Assembly (NCBI RefSeq): GCF_051195235.1
Contig: NZ_JBNFZM010000002.1
Coordinates: 558,001-622,000, forward strand
Reading direction: 5' to 3'
Source of the DNA: Tateyamaria sp947503385
GTDB taxonomy: Bacteria; Pseudomonadota; Alphaproteobacteria; Rhodobacterales; Rhodobacteraceae
DNA length: 64,000 nucleotides
Shown: one piece after another, positions 32,770-42,960 of the stretch
How positions within the stretch are numbered: the stretch's first letter is position 1
Layout: each line of letters starts with the position of its first letter
Position numbers and translations under genes: made by a program
Notes under the pieces: generated by a model
Told to the model about the DNA's origin: nothing
The model's database searches: none
The model's input: the letters and a program-made list of their open reading frames with translations, nothing else

Positions 32770-35700
32770 TTAGACGACACCTGTGTTCACGTTGATCTCG
32801 TCATCAAGGATCACCGTGCCGCTACCGAGGCTGTAGACATCATAGGTCTGACCCTCGAGGGAGGTGGTGCCCGTGCGGGTGGCCCCCGCGATGGTCACGG
32901 TGTCGTCGCTGCCGCCATGCACCACAAGCGCGTCGGAATTGTCCGACAAGGCGACAAGCTGTGCCTCGGTGATGGTCAGGTTGGCTTCTTCGGCGAATTG
33001 CAGGTCCACCTGTTCGATCTGGTAGTTGCCCAATGCGGGGCTGCCCAGCGATATGGTCGAGCCTGCGCTTTCATCGTCAAAGGCGACATAGGTGCCGGTG
33101 CTGTTGCCTGCCGCATCGGTCGACGTCACCACCAGATCGGAGCCATCGGGCACGTTCTGATTGAACCGGAATTCGGTTTCGCCAAAGGCGTTGTTGGCCT
33201 GAACCGCCGCCACATCCGTGATCGCGCCGCTGTCGCTGACCTGCGCCACGGCGAGGTCGCCGTCGCTGAGTTCGGTCGAGATGCCGCGGATACCATCGCC
33301 GTCGCGGGTAAAGCTGGCGATGACAGGACCATCGGGGGCCTCGGTGTCGATTTGCAGCATATCGGTGATGGTTTCGGTGTTGCCGACGGCATCTGTGGCC
33401 ATCACGACCACTTCGGCCGCATAGGTTCCGCCCGGAATGGCCGATGGCGGTATCTCAAGCGACCAGTTGCCCGCTGCATCCACCACTGCCGCCAGAACTG
33501 TGCCGTTGAAGTCGACCATGACGGTCGATCCTGCCTCCACCTGACCACCGAGGTTGATGCCGTCACGCGCCTCGGGGCCGCTGATGATATCGTCAGCGGT
33601 CACTTGGTCCTGAATGTCGAGCTGGTTGACCAGCGTATCGACACGCACCGTGTCGGACACGCTGGCGACGTTGCCCGCAAGATCCGTGGCTGTCACGTTC
33701 ACAGCGGCGGTGTATTCACCCGTCGGAATCTGTGATGCGGCAAACGGTGCCGTCCAGTTCCCGTTCACGTCGACGATGGCCTGCACCGTCTGGCCGCCAA
33801 GGCTGACCATCACGGTCGAGCCGGGTTCGGTCGTGCCAGTCAGTACAACGCCGTCGGCCCGTTCGGCTTCGTTGATGATATTGTCACCTTCGATCACGTC
33901 CGCCGCAACCGACAGGTTGTCGACATTGGTGTCGACCTGCACCGTATCCTGCGCTGTTGCGGTGTTTCCCGCGGCGTCGGTGGTTGTTGCGGTGATCTGC
34001 GCCTCGTAGGTGCCGGGGGCGACCTCGCTCGCGGCAAAGAAGGCCTGCCAGACGCCCGCCTGATTGGCCACAGCCTGATGGGTCACACCCTGCATCGTCA
34101 CGCTGACAAGCGCGCCGGGGTCGGCGTTGCCCGACAGCAGCACGCCGTCGCTGGCCTCGGCCCCGTTGATCACGTCGTCGGTCTCGATCGGACCTGCGAT
34201 GGTCAGCACGCTGGCTTCTGTGTCCACGTTTACGGCCTGCGTCGTGGAGGAGATGTTGCCCGCCGCATCCGTGGCCGTCGCGGTCATCTGTGCTGTATAT
34301 GTGCCGGTCGGAATCTGGTCGCTGGACAGGTTTGCCGTCCATGTGCCGTCGGCTGCGACAACCGCATTCACCGTCGCCCCGCCAAGCGTCACAATAACGC
34401 TCGAGCCCGGTTCGACCATGCCGGAGACAACCATGCCGTTGGTGTGTTCAGCGGCGTTGATCACGCCGTCGCTACCCCCGGATGTGGATGTAATGCCAAG
34501 GCTGTTGACCAGCGTGTCGACTTGGACCGTGCCGGTCGCGGTCGAGCTGTTGCCGTTGGCGTCGGTTGCCACGGCCGTCACTGTCGCCTCATATTCGCCC
34601 GACGGGATCGCGGAAGCCGCGAAATTGGCCGTCCAGTTGCCGTTTGCATCGACCGTCGCGGATTGCGTCGTGGTGCCAAACGTCACTTCAACCGTCGATC
34701 CGGGCTGTGCCGTTCCGGTCAGGACCACACCATCGCTGGCCTCATCCGCGTTGATGATGCCGTCACCCTCAACAGTGGATGTCTCAATCGAGACATTCGC
34801 AACCGTATCGACAACCAACGTGTCCGTGATCGTAGTGGAGTTGCCAAAGCTGTCCGTGGCCACGATGGTCACGCCTGCCTCATATTCGCCCTCGGCCAAC
34901 GTGCCAGCCTGCCACGTTGCCTGCCATGTGCCTGCGTCACTGACCGTCACGGTGCGCGTCACATCACCAATGGTGATTTCCAGCGTTGCACCAGCCTCGC
35001 CGGTGCCTTCGAGCGTGACGCCGCCAGCGATTTCTTCGCCGTTGACCACGTGGTTGACGCTTTGTGTGCCAGCGGTGATCGCAACGTCGGGTGCGGTCGT
35101 GTCAATCACAAATCCGGGGCCGTCCAGCGTCGTGGTGTCGCCTGTTGTCACATGGGTTACAACCACTGACGTCTCAAGCGTGCCGTCCTCCGGAAAATCG
35201 TCACCCACAAACGTCACCGACCACGTGCCGTCATCGGCAATTGTGGTGTCCAGCACGGATGTGCCTGCGGTCACTTCGACCGTGTCGCCGGGTTCGCCCG
35301 TGCCGGTCACGGTAAATGTATGGGTTGTGGTGTCGTCGCCGCCGATATCGGTGGAGGTGTCCGCGTCATCGACCGTTGGTGTCGCAGGACCGGTGCCGCC
35401 GCCCCCGCCACCGCCGCCATCATCGTCGCCCACGATGACCGCCGTCCCGACCACCGCGGCCCCGGCTGCGCCAAGACCCAGCAGGTTTGCACCGCCCAGT
35501 ACGGCGGCTCCGAGCATCGACACTTCTTCGTCAGCGGCAGCACCCGCATGGGCCACTTCGGTGCGCCCGAGATAGATCAGATCATCCGACGGGCTCCACT
35601 TGCCCCACTGTTCGGTTGGTCCGAACTGCGCAAACAGCTCTCCATCCGTCGTTTCGACAAACCCGACTTCGTTCAGAAAACCGTCTGCCGACACGAAGAG

Positions 35701-35937
35701 CCGGTTCGTTTCGCCCACATCGTTGAAATAGTTTTCCAGCGTGATGGTGCGCCCATCCACCAGCGTCAGGATCAGGTCATCGCCGACCCGCTGCTGGCTC
35801 GCCATATCCGTCTGCCGGAGATTAAAGGAGACTTCCTGACCACTTGTCAGGGCGACAGACGTGTTGCCGTCCGCCGGAACCTCACCACGTTGCAAAGCGC
35901 CCGCATTATCGCGGACGACGAAATCAATCGCCTTCAT
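32770..35937 (-). CDS. Large repeat adhesin, BapA-like, with tandem Ig-like domains
   Basis: A 1055-aa protein. The N-terminus (MKAIDFVVRDNAGALQRGEV, then LILTLVDGRTITLENYFN) is a BapA-prefix domain. After a hydrophobic Ala/Gly stretch (about 148-170) and a Gly-rich DDDGGGGGGGGTG linker come about seven Ig-like repeats of about 95 residues (DGVVLTGT.EPGSTV...GNWTA..FAAS.IP.GEYEA...ATDAAGN). The C-terminus has the type I secretion-like end (YDVYSLGSGTVILDDEINVN). No RTX nonapeptides are visible. It likely mediates surface attachment or biofilm formation; the dedicated exporter follows. Confidence 0.88.
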   Translation of the reverse strand: MKAIDFVVRDNAGALQRGEVPADGNTSVALTSGQEVSFNLRQTDMASQQRVGDDLILTLVDGRTITLENYFNDVGETNRLFVSADGFLNEVGFVETTDGELFAQFGPTEQWGKWSPSDDLIYLGRTEVAHAGAAADEEVSMLGAAVLGGANLLGLGAAGAAVVGTAVIVGDDDGGGGGGGGTGPATPTVDDADTSTDIGGDDTTTHTFTVTGTGEPGDTVEVTAGTSVLDTTIADDGTWSVTFVGDDFPEDGTLETSVVVTHVTTGDTTTLDGPGFVIDTTAPDVAITAGTQSVNHVVNGEEIAGGVTLEGTGEAGATLEITIGDVTRTVTVSDAGTWQATWQAGTLAEGEYEAGVTIVATDSFGNSTTITDTLVVDTVANVSIETSTVEGDGIINADEASDGVVLTGTAQPGSTVEVTFGTTTQSATVDANGNWTANFAASAIPSGEYEATVTAVATDANGNSSTATGTVQVDTLVNSLGITSTSGGSDGVINAAEHTNGMVVSGMVEPGSSVIVTLGGATVNAVVAADGTWTANLSSDQIPTGTYTAQMTATATDAAGNISSTTQAVNVDTEASVLTIAGPIETDDVINGAEASDGVLLSGNADPGALVSVTMQGVTHQAVANQAGVWQAFFAASEVAPGTYEAQITATTTDAAGNTATAQDTVQVDTNVDNLSVAADVIEGDNIINEAERADGVVLTGTTEPGSTVMVSLGGQTVQAIVDVNGNWTAPFAASQIPTGEYTAAVNVTATDLAGNVASVSDTVRVDTLVNQLDIQDQVTADDIISGPEARDGINLGGQVEAGSTVMVDFNGTVLAAVVDAAGNWSLEIPPSAIPGGTYAAEVVVMATDAVGNTETITDMLQIDTEAPDGPVIASFTRDGDGIRGISTELSDGDLAVAQVSDSGAITDVAAVQANNAFGETEFRFNQNVPDGSDLVVTSTDAAGNSTGTYVAFDDESAGSTISLGSPALGNYQIEQVDLQFAEEANLTITEAQLVALSDNSDALVVHGGSDDTVTIAGATRTGTTSLEGQTYDVYSLGSGTVILDDEINVNTGVV

Positions 35938-36164
35938 GACACCACCACTCTTGCCTCTGAGCGGCTTACCCAACCGCCCCTTTCAGTATTACGCGCCGCC
36001 GGCTTGTTCGCCGTGCTGACCATTCTTATGCGTAGAGTGATACGCGAATCGCGAATCAAGGGCTAGAGTCTTTTTTGCGGAGAGTCACAATTTCCTGAGT
36101 TTAGGGGCAGGTCTTGTGGCTATTTCGACTCAGGTTTGGCCAAACAACGCACAGGCAGCAGCAT
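35938..36164. other. Divergent intergenic region, adhesin / glycerate kinase
   Basis: A 227-bp spacer between the adhesin gene (minus) and the kinase gene (plus). It must carry both promoters. A tandem CGCGAAT repeat (36049-36062) and an AT-richer segment around 36066-36095 are visible, but no operator can be named. Confidence 0.4.
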
Positions 36165-37259
36165 ATGAAACCAGATCTTCTGACTTTGTGGCAAGCGGGC
36201 GTGGACGCCGTTCGGGGCGATGTCGCAGTGCGCGCGGCTTTGGACAGTATGGCCATTCCTGCGCCCGACAGGATCATTGCCGTCGGCAAGGCCGCGGTCG
36301 CGATGGCCCGGCCTGCCTGTGATCACTGGCCCGATTGCCCGACACTGATCGTCACGAAGTACAACCATGTGGATGACGCCCCGGCGCAGGCGACTGTCAT
36401 GGAAGCCGCCCATCCGGTGCCCGATGCTGCATCACTGGCAGCGGGGGCTGCGGTGCAGGAAGCGGTTGCAGGGTGCGGGCCAGAGGCACATCTGCTGCTG
36501 CTTGTGTCCGGCGGGGCCTCATCGCTGTGCGAAGCGTTGCCCGGTGGCGTGACACTGGACATGTTGCAGATGCAAACGCAGGCGCAACTGGCCTCAGGTG
36601 CGACCATCGCGGAAATGAATGCGCGCCGCCGCACCCTGTCGCTGATCAAGGGCGGCAAGCTGTTGGCCGGATTTGCCGGGACCCGCGTGACCACGTTGGC
36701 CCTGTCGGATGTCGAAGGTGACAGTATTAACGTCATCGGCTCCGGCATTGGCGCTGTTCCGGCCGAGGCCCCATTCGAAACCGTATCCCGGATCGTGGCC
36801 AGCAATGCCATTGCGCGCACCGCTATTGCCGCAAACAGCCCTTGGTCTGTCGTCGTCAATGACGAAACCCTCTATGACAACGTATTGGCACTTGCGCCTG
36901 CCCTTGGACAGACGCTGCGAGAGGGCGCGCCCGGTCTATATATCTTTGGTGGAGAGCCGGTTGTGACCCTGCCAGACACACCGGGGCGGGGGGGGCGCAA
37001 CATGGCACTTGGCCTCGCACTGGCCCGCGAAATCGCCGGGGTGTCAAATCTACGAATTCTCGTGGCAGGCACCGACGGCTCCGACGGCCCGACCGATGCC
37101 GCAGGCGCGCTGGTTGACGGAGGCACGTGGGACGAAACGGGCCACGCCGCACTGGACGCCGCCAATGCCTACCCGTGGCTTGCCGCACGTGGCGCATTGG
37201 TCAAGACCGGCCCCACGGGCACCAATGTCATGGACATCGCCATCGCCCTCAAATCCTGA
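36165..37259 (+). CDS. Glycerate 2-kinase (DUF4147/MOFRL type)
   Basis: A 364-aa class II glycerate kinase. The N-terminal DUF4147 domain includes LLLVSGGASSLCEALPGG, and the C-terminal MOFRL domain includes LVAGTDGSDGPTDAAGALVD. It phosphorylates D-glycerate to 2-phosphoglycerate; older annotations call it hydroxypyruvate reductase (TtuD). The length is slightly short for the family (about 410-430). The ATG at 36165 gives the natural start MKPDLLTLWQAGVDAVRG. A repeat element separates it from the CocE gene. Confidence 0.88.
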   Translation: MKPDLLTLWQAGVDAVRGDVAVRAALDSMAIPAPDRIIAVGKAAVAMARPACDHWPDCPTLIVTKYNHVDDAPAQATVMEAAHPVPDAASLAAGAAVQEAVAGCGPEAHLLLLVSGGASSLCEALPGGVTLDMLQMQTQAQLASGATIAEMNARRRTLSLIKGGKLLAGFAGTRVTTLALSDVEGDSINVIGSGIGAVPAEAPFETVSRIVASNAIARTAIAANSPWSVVVNDETLYDNVLALAPALGQTLREGAPGLYIFGGEPVVTLPDTPGRGGRNMALGLALAREIAGVSNLRILVAGTDGSDGPTDAAGALVDGGTWDETGHAALDAANAYPWLAARGALVKTGPTGTNVMDIAIALKS

Positions 37260-37268
37260 CCCCCCTGC

Positions 37269-37325
37269 CTTCTTCTCTTTGACAAATACTCCGGGGGGCC
37301 CGCAGGGCGGGGGCAGCGCCCCCTC
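37269..37325 (+). repeat. GC-rich intergenic repeat, copy C
   Basis: CTTCTTCTCTTT then CAAATACTCCGGGGGGCC and a terminal GGGGGCAGCGCCCCC hairpin. It closely resembles 42961-43010 and lies ten bases after the kinase stop. Confidence 0.8.
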
Positions 37326-37366
37326 CGACGCTTGACAGGCTGCGCCACCGCTGGTCCGGTGCGCCC

Positions 37367-39319
37367 ATGCAAAACACATTGCGCAAGACCGAAGAACACG
37401 CCGATATCGGCATCCCGCTGTCGGACGGTACGCGCCTGTCTGCGCGCCTGTGGAAGCCGGTGGATGCCACGGACGACCCCGTGCCGCTGATCCTCGAATA
37501 CCTGCCCTACCGCAAGCGCGACGGCACGTGCGCGCGTGATGCGCTGACCCATCCCTATTTTGCCCAACGTGGCTATGCCTGTCTGCGGGTCGATATGCGT
37601 GGCAACGGCGACAGCCAAGGGATCATGGAAGACGAATACACCCAGCAAGAGCTTGACGATGCGGTGGAGGTCATTCACTGGGCCGCCGCACAGGATTGGT
37701 GCACGGGCGCAGTTGGCATGATGGGGATCAGTTGGGGCGGGTTCAACGGCCTACAGGTCGCGGCAATGGCCCCGAAGCCGCTCAAGGCTGTGATCACACT
37801 ATGCTCGACCGTGGACCGCTTTGCGGACGACATTCACTTCAAGGGTGGCTGTCTGCTCAATGAAAACCTTGGGTGGGGCGCCACAATGTGGAGCTATTCG
37901 TCCCGCGCGCCCGATCCGGCCTTGCGCGACGACTGGCGCGCAATGTGGCTTGAGCGGCTGGAGGCAGAGCCCTTTTTGCCCAGCACATGGCTGCGCCATC
38001 AACGCCGTGACGCCTATTGGCAACACGGCTCCGTCTGCGAGGATTACGCCGCGATACAGGCCAAGGTGCTTGCCGTGGGCGGCTGGGGCGATGCCTACAA
38101 GAACGCAGTCCCGCAAATCGTCGAAAACATCCCCGGCGCCAAAGGCATTCTTGGGCCGTGGGTGCACAAATACCCCCATTTTGCCGTACCCGAACCGCGC
38201 ATCGGTTTTTTGCAGGAGGCCCTGCGATGGTGGGACCGCTGGCTCAAAGACGTGGGCAACGGGGCCGAGGATGATCCAGACCTGCGGACCTACCTGATGG
38301 ACGGCGTGCGCCCCGCCACATGGTACACGGACCGTCCTGGACGTTGGTTGGCCGACGCACAGAGCGACACGCGCCACTGGTATCTCAGCGACACCGGGCT
38401 GACCCCTGAACCCGGCACGGTGCTGCGCACCGTAACCTCGCCACAGGACACAGGTGCCGATGCGGGCGAATACTGTGCGATCTGGCTTGGCCCGGAACTG
38501 CCGGGTGACCAGCGGCGTGATGACGCGCTCAGCGCCACATTCGACACAGCACCGCTGACCGAGGCGCTGCAGATCACTGGCGCGCCCACGATCCATCTGA
38601 CGCTCAGCGCGGACAGGCCCGTTGCGCATATCGCGGTGCGCCTGAACCATGTGCACCCGGACGGCGCCAGCACCCGGATCACCTACGGCGTGCTGAACCT
38701 CGCGGCCCATCTGGGCCGCCCCCTGATCCCCGGCCAACGCAAAGAGATTGCCCTCGCGCTTGATCACATCGCCTACGCAGTGCCCGCCGGGCACCGGCTG
38801 CGCGTGGCTGTTTCGACCAGCTACTGGCCCCTGATCTGGCCTGCGCCAGAGGCCGGCATGGTGACAGTGCACGCAGGATCACTGGCCGTAGCCGCCTTGC
38901 GCGACGCAGGCGGCTGGACCTTCCCGCCCCCGGACGCAGCCGCGCCATGGCAGACAGAGGCGTTGCGCCCCGAACGTCACACCCGCCACCGGTCCGAAGA
39001 TATGGTCACGGGCATCACCTCGCTGATCATCGAAGACGATTTTGGCAAGCTGCGCGATCTGGACCACGGCCTGATCACCGGATCGGTGGCGCGTGAACGC
39101 TGGGACATCCATCCCGACGACCCGCTCAGCGCACGCGGAAGCTGCCACTGGACGGACGAACTGGAGCGGGATGGCATCGCCCTGCGCACCGAGGCAACCT
39201 GCGCCATGCACAGCGATGCCACGCATTTCCACCTTGTCGCGCGGATCGAGGCCTATGAAAACGGCGTTCAAATCTATGCCCGCGATGTGACCGACACCAT
39301 TCCTCGCGATCTGCTTTAG
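37367..39319 (+). CDS. CocE/NonD family hydrolase (X-Pro dipeptidyl-peptidase S15 type)
   Basis: A 650-aa alpha/beta hydrolase. The Ser nucleophile is in MMGISWGGFNGLQ (about residue 120), the oxyanion-type GYACLRVDMRGNGDSQG precedes it, and a His-containing ILGPWVHKYPHF follows; the C-terminal jelly-roll domain is typical of the family. Members cleave esters or X-Pro peptides. It precedes a peptide-type ABC importer on the same strand, so its substrate may be an imported amide or ester. Confidence 0.88.
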   Translation: MQNTLRKTEEHADIGIPLSDGTRLSARLWKPVDATDDPVPLILEYLPYRKRDGTCARDALTHPYFAQRGYACLRVDMRGNGDSQGIMEDEYTQQELDDAVEVIHWAAAQDWCTGAVGMMGISWGGFNGLQVAAMAPKPLKAVITLCSTVDRFADDIHFKGGCLLNENLGWGATMWSYSSRAPDPALRDDWRAMWLERLEAEPFLPSTWLRHQRRDAYWQHGSVCEDYAAIQAKVLAVGGWGDAYKNAVPQIVENIPGAKGILGPWVHKYPHFAVPEPRIGFLQEALRWWDRWLKDVGNGAEDDPDLRTYLMDGVRPATWYTDRPGRWLADAQSDTRHWYLSDTGLTPEPGTVLRTVTSPQDTGADAGEYCAIWLGPELPGDQRRDDALSATFDTAPLTEALQITGAPTIHLTLSADRPVAHIAVRLNHVHPDGASTRITYGVLNLAAHLGRPLIPGQRKEIALALDHIAYAVPAGHRLRVAVSTSYWPLIWPAPEAGMVTVHAGSLAVAALRDAGGWTFPPPDAAAPWQTEALRPERHTRHRSEDMVTGITSLIIEDDFGKLRDLDHGLITGSVARERWDIHPDDPLSARGSCHWTDELERDGIALRTEATCAMHSDATHFHLVARIEAYENGVQIYARDVTDTIPRDLL

Positions 39320-39442
39320 GCGTCACCATCCTGTCACCTGATGGCATTAACCCTTGCGGGCCGGGGTCAAATCCTTACCCTTGCCCACGGGAACCAAGGC
39401 CGTCCACAAACGAGGCGGCCAAAGATCAACCGGGAGAAATCA

Positions 39443-41035
39443 ATGTCGAAACAACTCGAAACCCTGTCCGCACGCGTTGTGGCCGGGACCATGTCGCGTC
39501 GCGAATTCATGAGCCGCGCGGCAGCCCTTGGCGTGTCCGCCGCCGTGGCCAGCACATTCCTCGCGCAACCTGCCAAGGCAGCCCCCGTTGCGGGCGGCAC
39601 CTTCAAAATGGGTGTGCAGGGTGGCGAATCCACCAACAGCCAAGACCCTGCCACATGGGCCTCCGATGTGCCCTTGGCCGGTGGCTTTCTCTGGGGTGAA
39701 CCGCTTGTGGAACTGAACGCGGACGGCAGCCTGAAGGGCCTGATCGCGGAAAGCTGGGAAGCCTCCGCCGATGCGACCGTCTGGCGTTTCAAGATCCGCA
39801 GCGGAGTCAACTTCTCCAATGGCGCGGCCGTGACAGCCGACGACGTGATGAAAACAATGGAGCGCCACTCGAACGAGGAATCGAAATCTGGTGCGCTTGG
39901 CATTGTTCAGGGTATCGAGAGTATGCGCACCGATGGTGACGTGTTCGAGGTCACACTGGGTGTGGGCAATGCAGACCTGCCCTATCTGATGGCCGACTAC
40001 CATCTGATTATCCAGCCCGGCGGCGGCTTTGACGATCCCGCCGCAGCCATCGGCACCGGCCCCTACACACTGGAAACGGACGAGCCGGGCGTGCGCATGA
40101 CCTTTGCCCGCAAGGCAGACTACTGGGGCGGCGACCAGACCGAAGTCGCACATTACGACGCCGTCGAAATCATCGTGCTGAACGACGCAACCGCCCGGAC
40201 TGCGGCGCTGCAATCGGGTCAGGTCGATGCGATCAACCGGGTCGAACCCAAAATTGCCAAGCTCCTCGACCGGGCCCCCACGATCAACGTGCTGTCAACC
40301 CAAGGCCGCGGCCACTACGTGTTCATCATGCACACCGACACCGCACCGTTTGACGAAAACGAACTGCGTCTGGCGCTGAAACATGCGCTCAACCGCGAGG
40401 AAATGGTCGAAAAGATCCTTCAGGGCTATGGCTCCGTCGGGAACGACATGCCGATCAACGCGGCTTACCCGCTGTTTGACGAGACCATTCCGCAGCGCGA
40501 GTTCGATCTGGAAAAGGCCGCCGAGCACTACAAGAAATCCGGCCACGATGGTTCGCCCATCATCCTGCGCACGGCCGACGGCGCATTTCCCGGTGCTGTC
40601 GATGCGGCGGCCCTGTTCCAACAGTCCTGCCAGGCGGCAGGCATCCCGCTGGAGATCAAACGCGAGCCGAACGACGGCTACTGGTCCGAAGTGTGGAACG
40701 TGCAGCCCTTCTGCTGTTCCTACTGGGGCGGTCGTCCGGTGCAGGACCAGATGTACACCACGGCCTATCTGTCCACGGCAGACTGGAACGACACGCGCTG
40801 GAAACGGCCCGAATTCGACGCCATGCTGCTTGAGGCTCGCGCCGAAATCGACGAAGCCAAGCGTAAAGAGATCTACTCCAAAATGGGCCGCATGATGAAC
40901 GAAGAGGGCGGCGTCATGGTGCCTATGTTCAACGACTTCGTCGATGCCGTCTCTGCTTCGGTTCAGGGCTGGGAGGCGAACCCGAACGGCCCACAGATGT
41001 ACTGGAAGACGGGCAAGTACACCTGGAAAGCCTAA
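39443..41035 (+). CDS. ABC transporter substrate-binding protein, family 5
   Basis: A 530-aa solute-binding protein. It has a Tat-like signal (SRREFMSRAAALGVSAAVAS with AQPAKAAP cleavage region) and family-5 blocks such as GLIAESWEASADATVWRFKI, FSNGAAVTADDVMKTMERH and LRLALKHALNREEMVEKIL. GGGAG precedes the ATG. Family-5 proteins bind peptides, nickel, opines or sugars; the ligand is unknown. Permease and ATPase genes follow. Confidence 0.93.
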   Translation: MSKQLETLSARVVAGTMSRREFMSRAAALGVSAAVASTFLAQPAKAAPVAGGTFKMGVQGGESTNSQDPATWASDVPLAGGFLWGEPLVELNADGSLKGLIAESWEASADATVWRFKIRSGVNFSNGAAVTADDVMKTMERHSNEESKSGALGIVQGIESMRTDGDVFEVTLGVGNADLPYLMADYHLIIQPGGGFDDPAAAIGTGPYTLETDEPGVRMTFARKADYWGGDQTEVAHYDAVEIIVLNDATARTAALQSGQVDAINRVEPKIAKLLDRAPTINVLSTQGRGHYVFIMHTDTAPFDENELRLALKHALNREEMVEKILQGYGSVGNDMPINAAYPLFDETIPQREFDLEKAAEHYKKSGHDGSPIILRTADGAFPGAVDAAALFQQSCQAAGIPLEIKREPNDGYWSEVWNVQPFCCSYWGGRPVQDQMYTTAYLSTADWNDTRWKRPEFDAMLLEARAEIDEAKRKEIYSKMGRMMNEEGGVMVPMFNDFVDAVSASVQGWEANPNGPQMYWKTGKYTWKA

Positions 41036-41048
41036 GGCACATCACACA

Positions 41049-41080
41049 CCGCGCCCCGAACTCCTTGGGGCGCGGTTTTT
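41049..41080 (+). terminator. Intrinsic terminator between the binding-protein and permease genes
   Basis: 9-bp perfect stem (CCGCGCCCC / GGGGCGCGG), 9-nt loop and TTTTT. It lies inside the importer operon, 14 bp after the binding-protein stop, so readthrough likely sets lower expression of the permeases. Confidence 0.88.
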
Positions 41081-41161
41081 CATTATGATCTTCGTACATC
41101 ATAAATCTTCCATCACCGGACGCTGCGTGCCCTTGTGCGCGGCGCGGGCCTGAGCGCTGAT

Positions 41162-42118
41162 ATGCATCCGATTTTGAAATTGACACTGCAACGACTGGGC
41201 CTTGGGGTTTTGTTGCTGTTCGCCGCCTCGGCGCTGATTTTTGGCCTGACCGAGATCCTGCCCGGTGACGCGGCACAGGCCATCCTCGGACAGGCCGCCA
41301 CGCCCGAAAGTCTCGCCAACCTGCGTGAGGAGATGGGGCTGAACCGCCCCGCCCTGACCCGTTACGTCGAATGGCTGGGCGGCATCCTAACCGGCGATCT
41401 GGGCAATGCGCTCACCAACAAGCTGCCGATTGCCGATCAGATCGCCAAACGGATGAGTGCCACGCTGTTTCTGGCCTTCTGGGCCGCCATCATATCCGTC
41501 CCGCTTGCCATTCTGCTGGGGCTGGTCGCTGTGCGCTACCAGAACCGCTGGCCGGACAAGCTGATCTCTGGGATCACCCTTGCATCCATCTCCCTGCCGG
41601 AGTTCATGATCGCCTATATTTTGGTGTTCTTCTTTGCGGTGCAGCTTTTTTGGGCACCGTCCTTTGCTTCGATTTCTCCGGGTATGAGCCTGCTGGAACA
41701 ACTCCATGCCATCTCGTTGCCCGTGGCCGTTCTGACGCTTGTGGTGCTTGCGCATATGATGCGCATGACCCGTGCTGCCATCCTGAATGTGATGCAGTCG
41801 GCCTATATCGAAACAGCCGAACTCAAGGGGCTGACCACCTTTACCGTGATCTACCGCCACGCCTTTCCAAACGCCATCGCGCCCATTGTGAACGTGGTGA
41901 TGATCAATCTCGCATATCTGGTTGTGGGTGTCGTCGTGGTCGAGGTCGTGTTCGCCTATCCCGGCATGGGACAATACCTGGTGGATGCCGTGGTCAAACG
42001 CGACGTGCCCGTGGTGCTGGCCTGCGGCGTGATCTTTGCCGCTGTCTACATCATCCTGAACATCGTGGCCGACGTGGTGTCGATCCTCGCCAATCCTCGC
42101 CTCCGCCATCCGAAATAG
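41162..42118 (+). CDS. ABC transporter permease, DppB type
   Basis: A 318-aa inner-membrane permease. It has the DppB-like start LGLGVLLLFAASALIFGLTE, ILPGDAAQAILGQ and the EAA loop in MQSAYIETAELKGLTTFTV. It pairs with the permease at 42129, ten bases downstream, to form the translocation pore. Confidence 0.95.
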   Translation: MHPILKLTLQRLGLGVLLLFAASALIFGLTEILPGDAAQAILGQAATPESLANLREEMGLNRPALTRYVEWLGGILTGDLGNALTNKLPIADQIAKRMSATLFLAFWAAIISVPLAILLGLVAVRYQNRWPDKLISGITLASISLPEFMIAYILVFFFAVQLFWAPSFASISPGMSLLEQLHAISLPVAVLTLVVLAHMMRMTRAAILNVMQSAYIETAELKGLTTFTVIYRHAFPNAIAPIVNVVMINLAYLVVGVVVVEVVFAYPGMGQYLVDAVVKRDVPVVLACGVIFAAVYIILNIVADVVSILANPRLRHPK

Positions 42119-42128
42119 CGACAGAGAT

Positions 42129-42947
42129 ATGCTCAAAAACATCCCCCTCTCCGCTGCCATCGGCCTGATCATCACCGGCACATATTTCCTCGCGGCCATT
42201 TGCGCGTCCTGGATCGCGCCCTATGGCATGGCCGAAACTGTGGGCGACGTCTGGGAGCCATCCTCCAGCCAGTTCTGGCTCGGCACCGACCAGATCGGGC
42301 GTGACCTGCTGACCCGGATGATCTTTGGGGGTCAGACAACCATCTTCATCGCCACTGCCGCCACGATCCTCAGCTTTACCACCGGATCCGTTCTGGGCTT
42401 TCTTGCCGCCGTTTCGGGCGGATGGATCGACCAGTTGATGAGCCGACTTGTCGATCTGTTCATGTCGATCCCGTCTCTGATCCTGGCGCTCGTCATCCTG
42501 TCCAGCATCGAGGCCACGGTGCTTACTCTGATCGTGATCATGGGCCTCTTGGACTCGACCCGCGTCTACCGTCTGGCGCGCGCCGTTGCTGTGGACATCA
42601 GCGTCATGGATTTCGTAGAGGCCGCCCGCCTGCGCGGCGAAAAAATAGGCTGGATCATCTTCCGGGAAATCTTGCCCAACGCCCTGTCGCCGCTTGTGGC
42701 CGAGATGGGGCTGCGCTTCATCTTCATGGTGCTCTTCATCTCGACACTGTCCTTCCTTGGCATCGGCGTCCAGCCGCCGCTCGCCGATTGGGGCGGCATC
42801 GTGAAGGAGAACAAGGAAGGGATCAATTTCGGCATCGGGGCCGCCCTGTACCCGGCGGTGGCAATTGCCACGCTCGCGATCAGTGTGAACCTCGTCGCGG
42901 ACTGGATTCTCAACCGCACCACGTCGCTCAAAGGAGGGCGCGGATGA
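42129..42947 (+). CDS. ABC transporter permease, DppC type
   Basis: A 272-aa permease with FWLGTDQIGRDLLTRMIFGG near the N-terminus and the EAA-type loop DFVEAARLRGEKIGWIIFRE. It has about six helices. The gene is separated from the ATPase gene by an inserted repeat element (copy D). Confidence 0.95.
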   Translation: MLKNIPLSAAIGLIITGTYFLAAICASWIAPYGMAETVGDVWEPSSSQFWLGTDQIGRDLLTRMIFGGQTTIFIATAATILSFTTGSVLGFLAAVSGGWIDQLMSRLVDLFMSIPSLILALVILSSIEATVLTLIVIMGLLDSTRVYRLARAVAVDISVMDFVEAARLRGEKIGWIIFREILPNALSPLVAEMGLRFIFMVLFISTLSFLGIGVQPPLADWGGIVKENKEGINFGIGAALYPAVAIATLAISVNLVADWILNRTTSLKGGRG

Positions 42948-42960
42948 TGCACGTAACCTG

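Noticed and set aside
32770..35937. Tandem DNA repeats as a CRISPR-like array
   Set aside because: The periodicity of about 290 bp comes from diverged protein-coding Ig-like repeats, with no short direct repeats and spacers.
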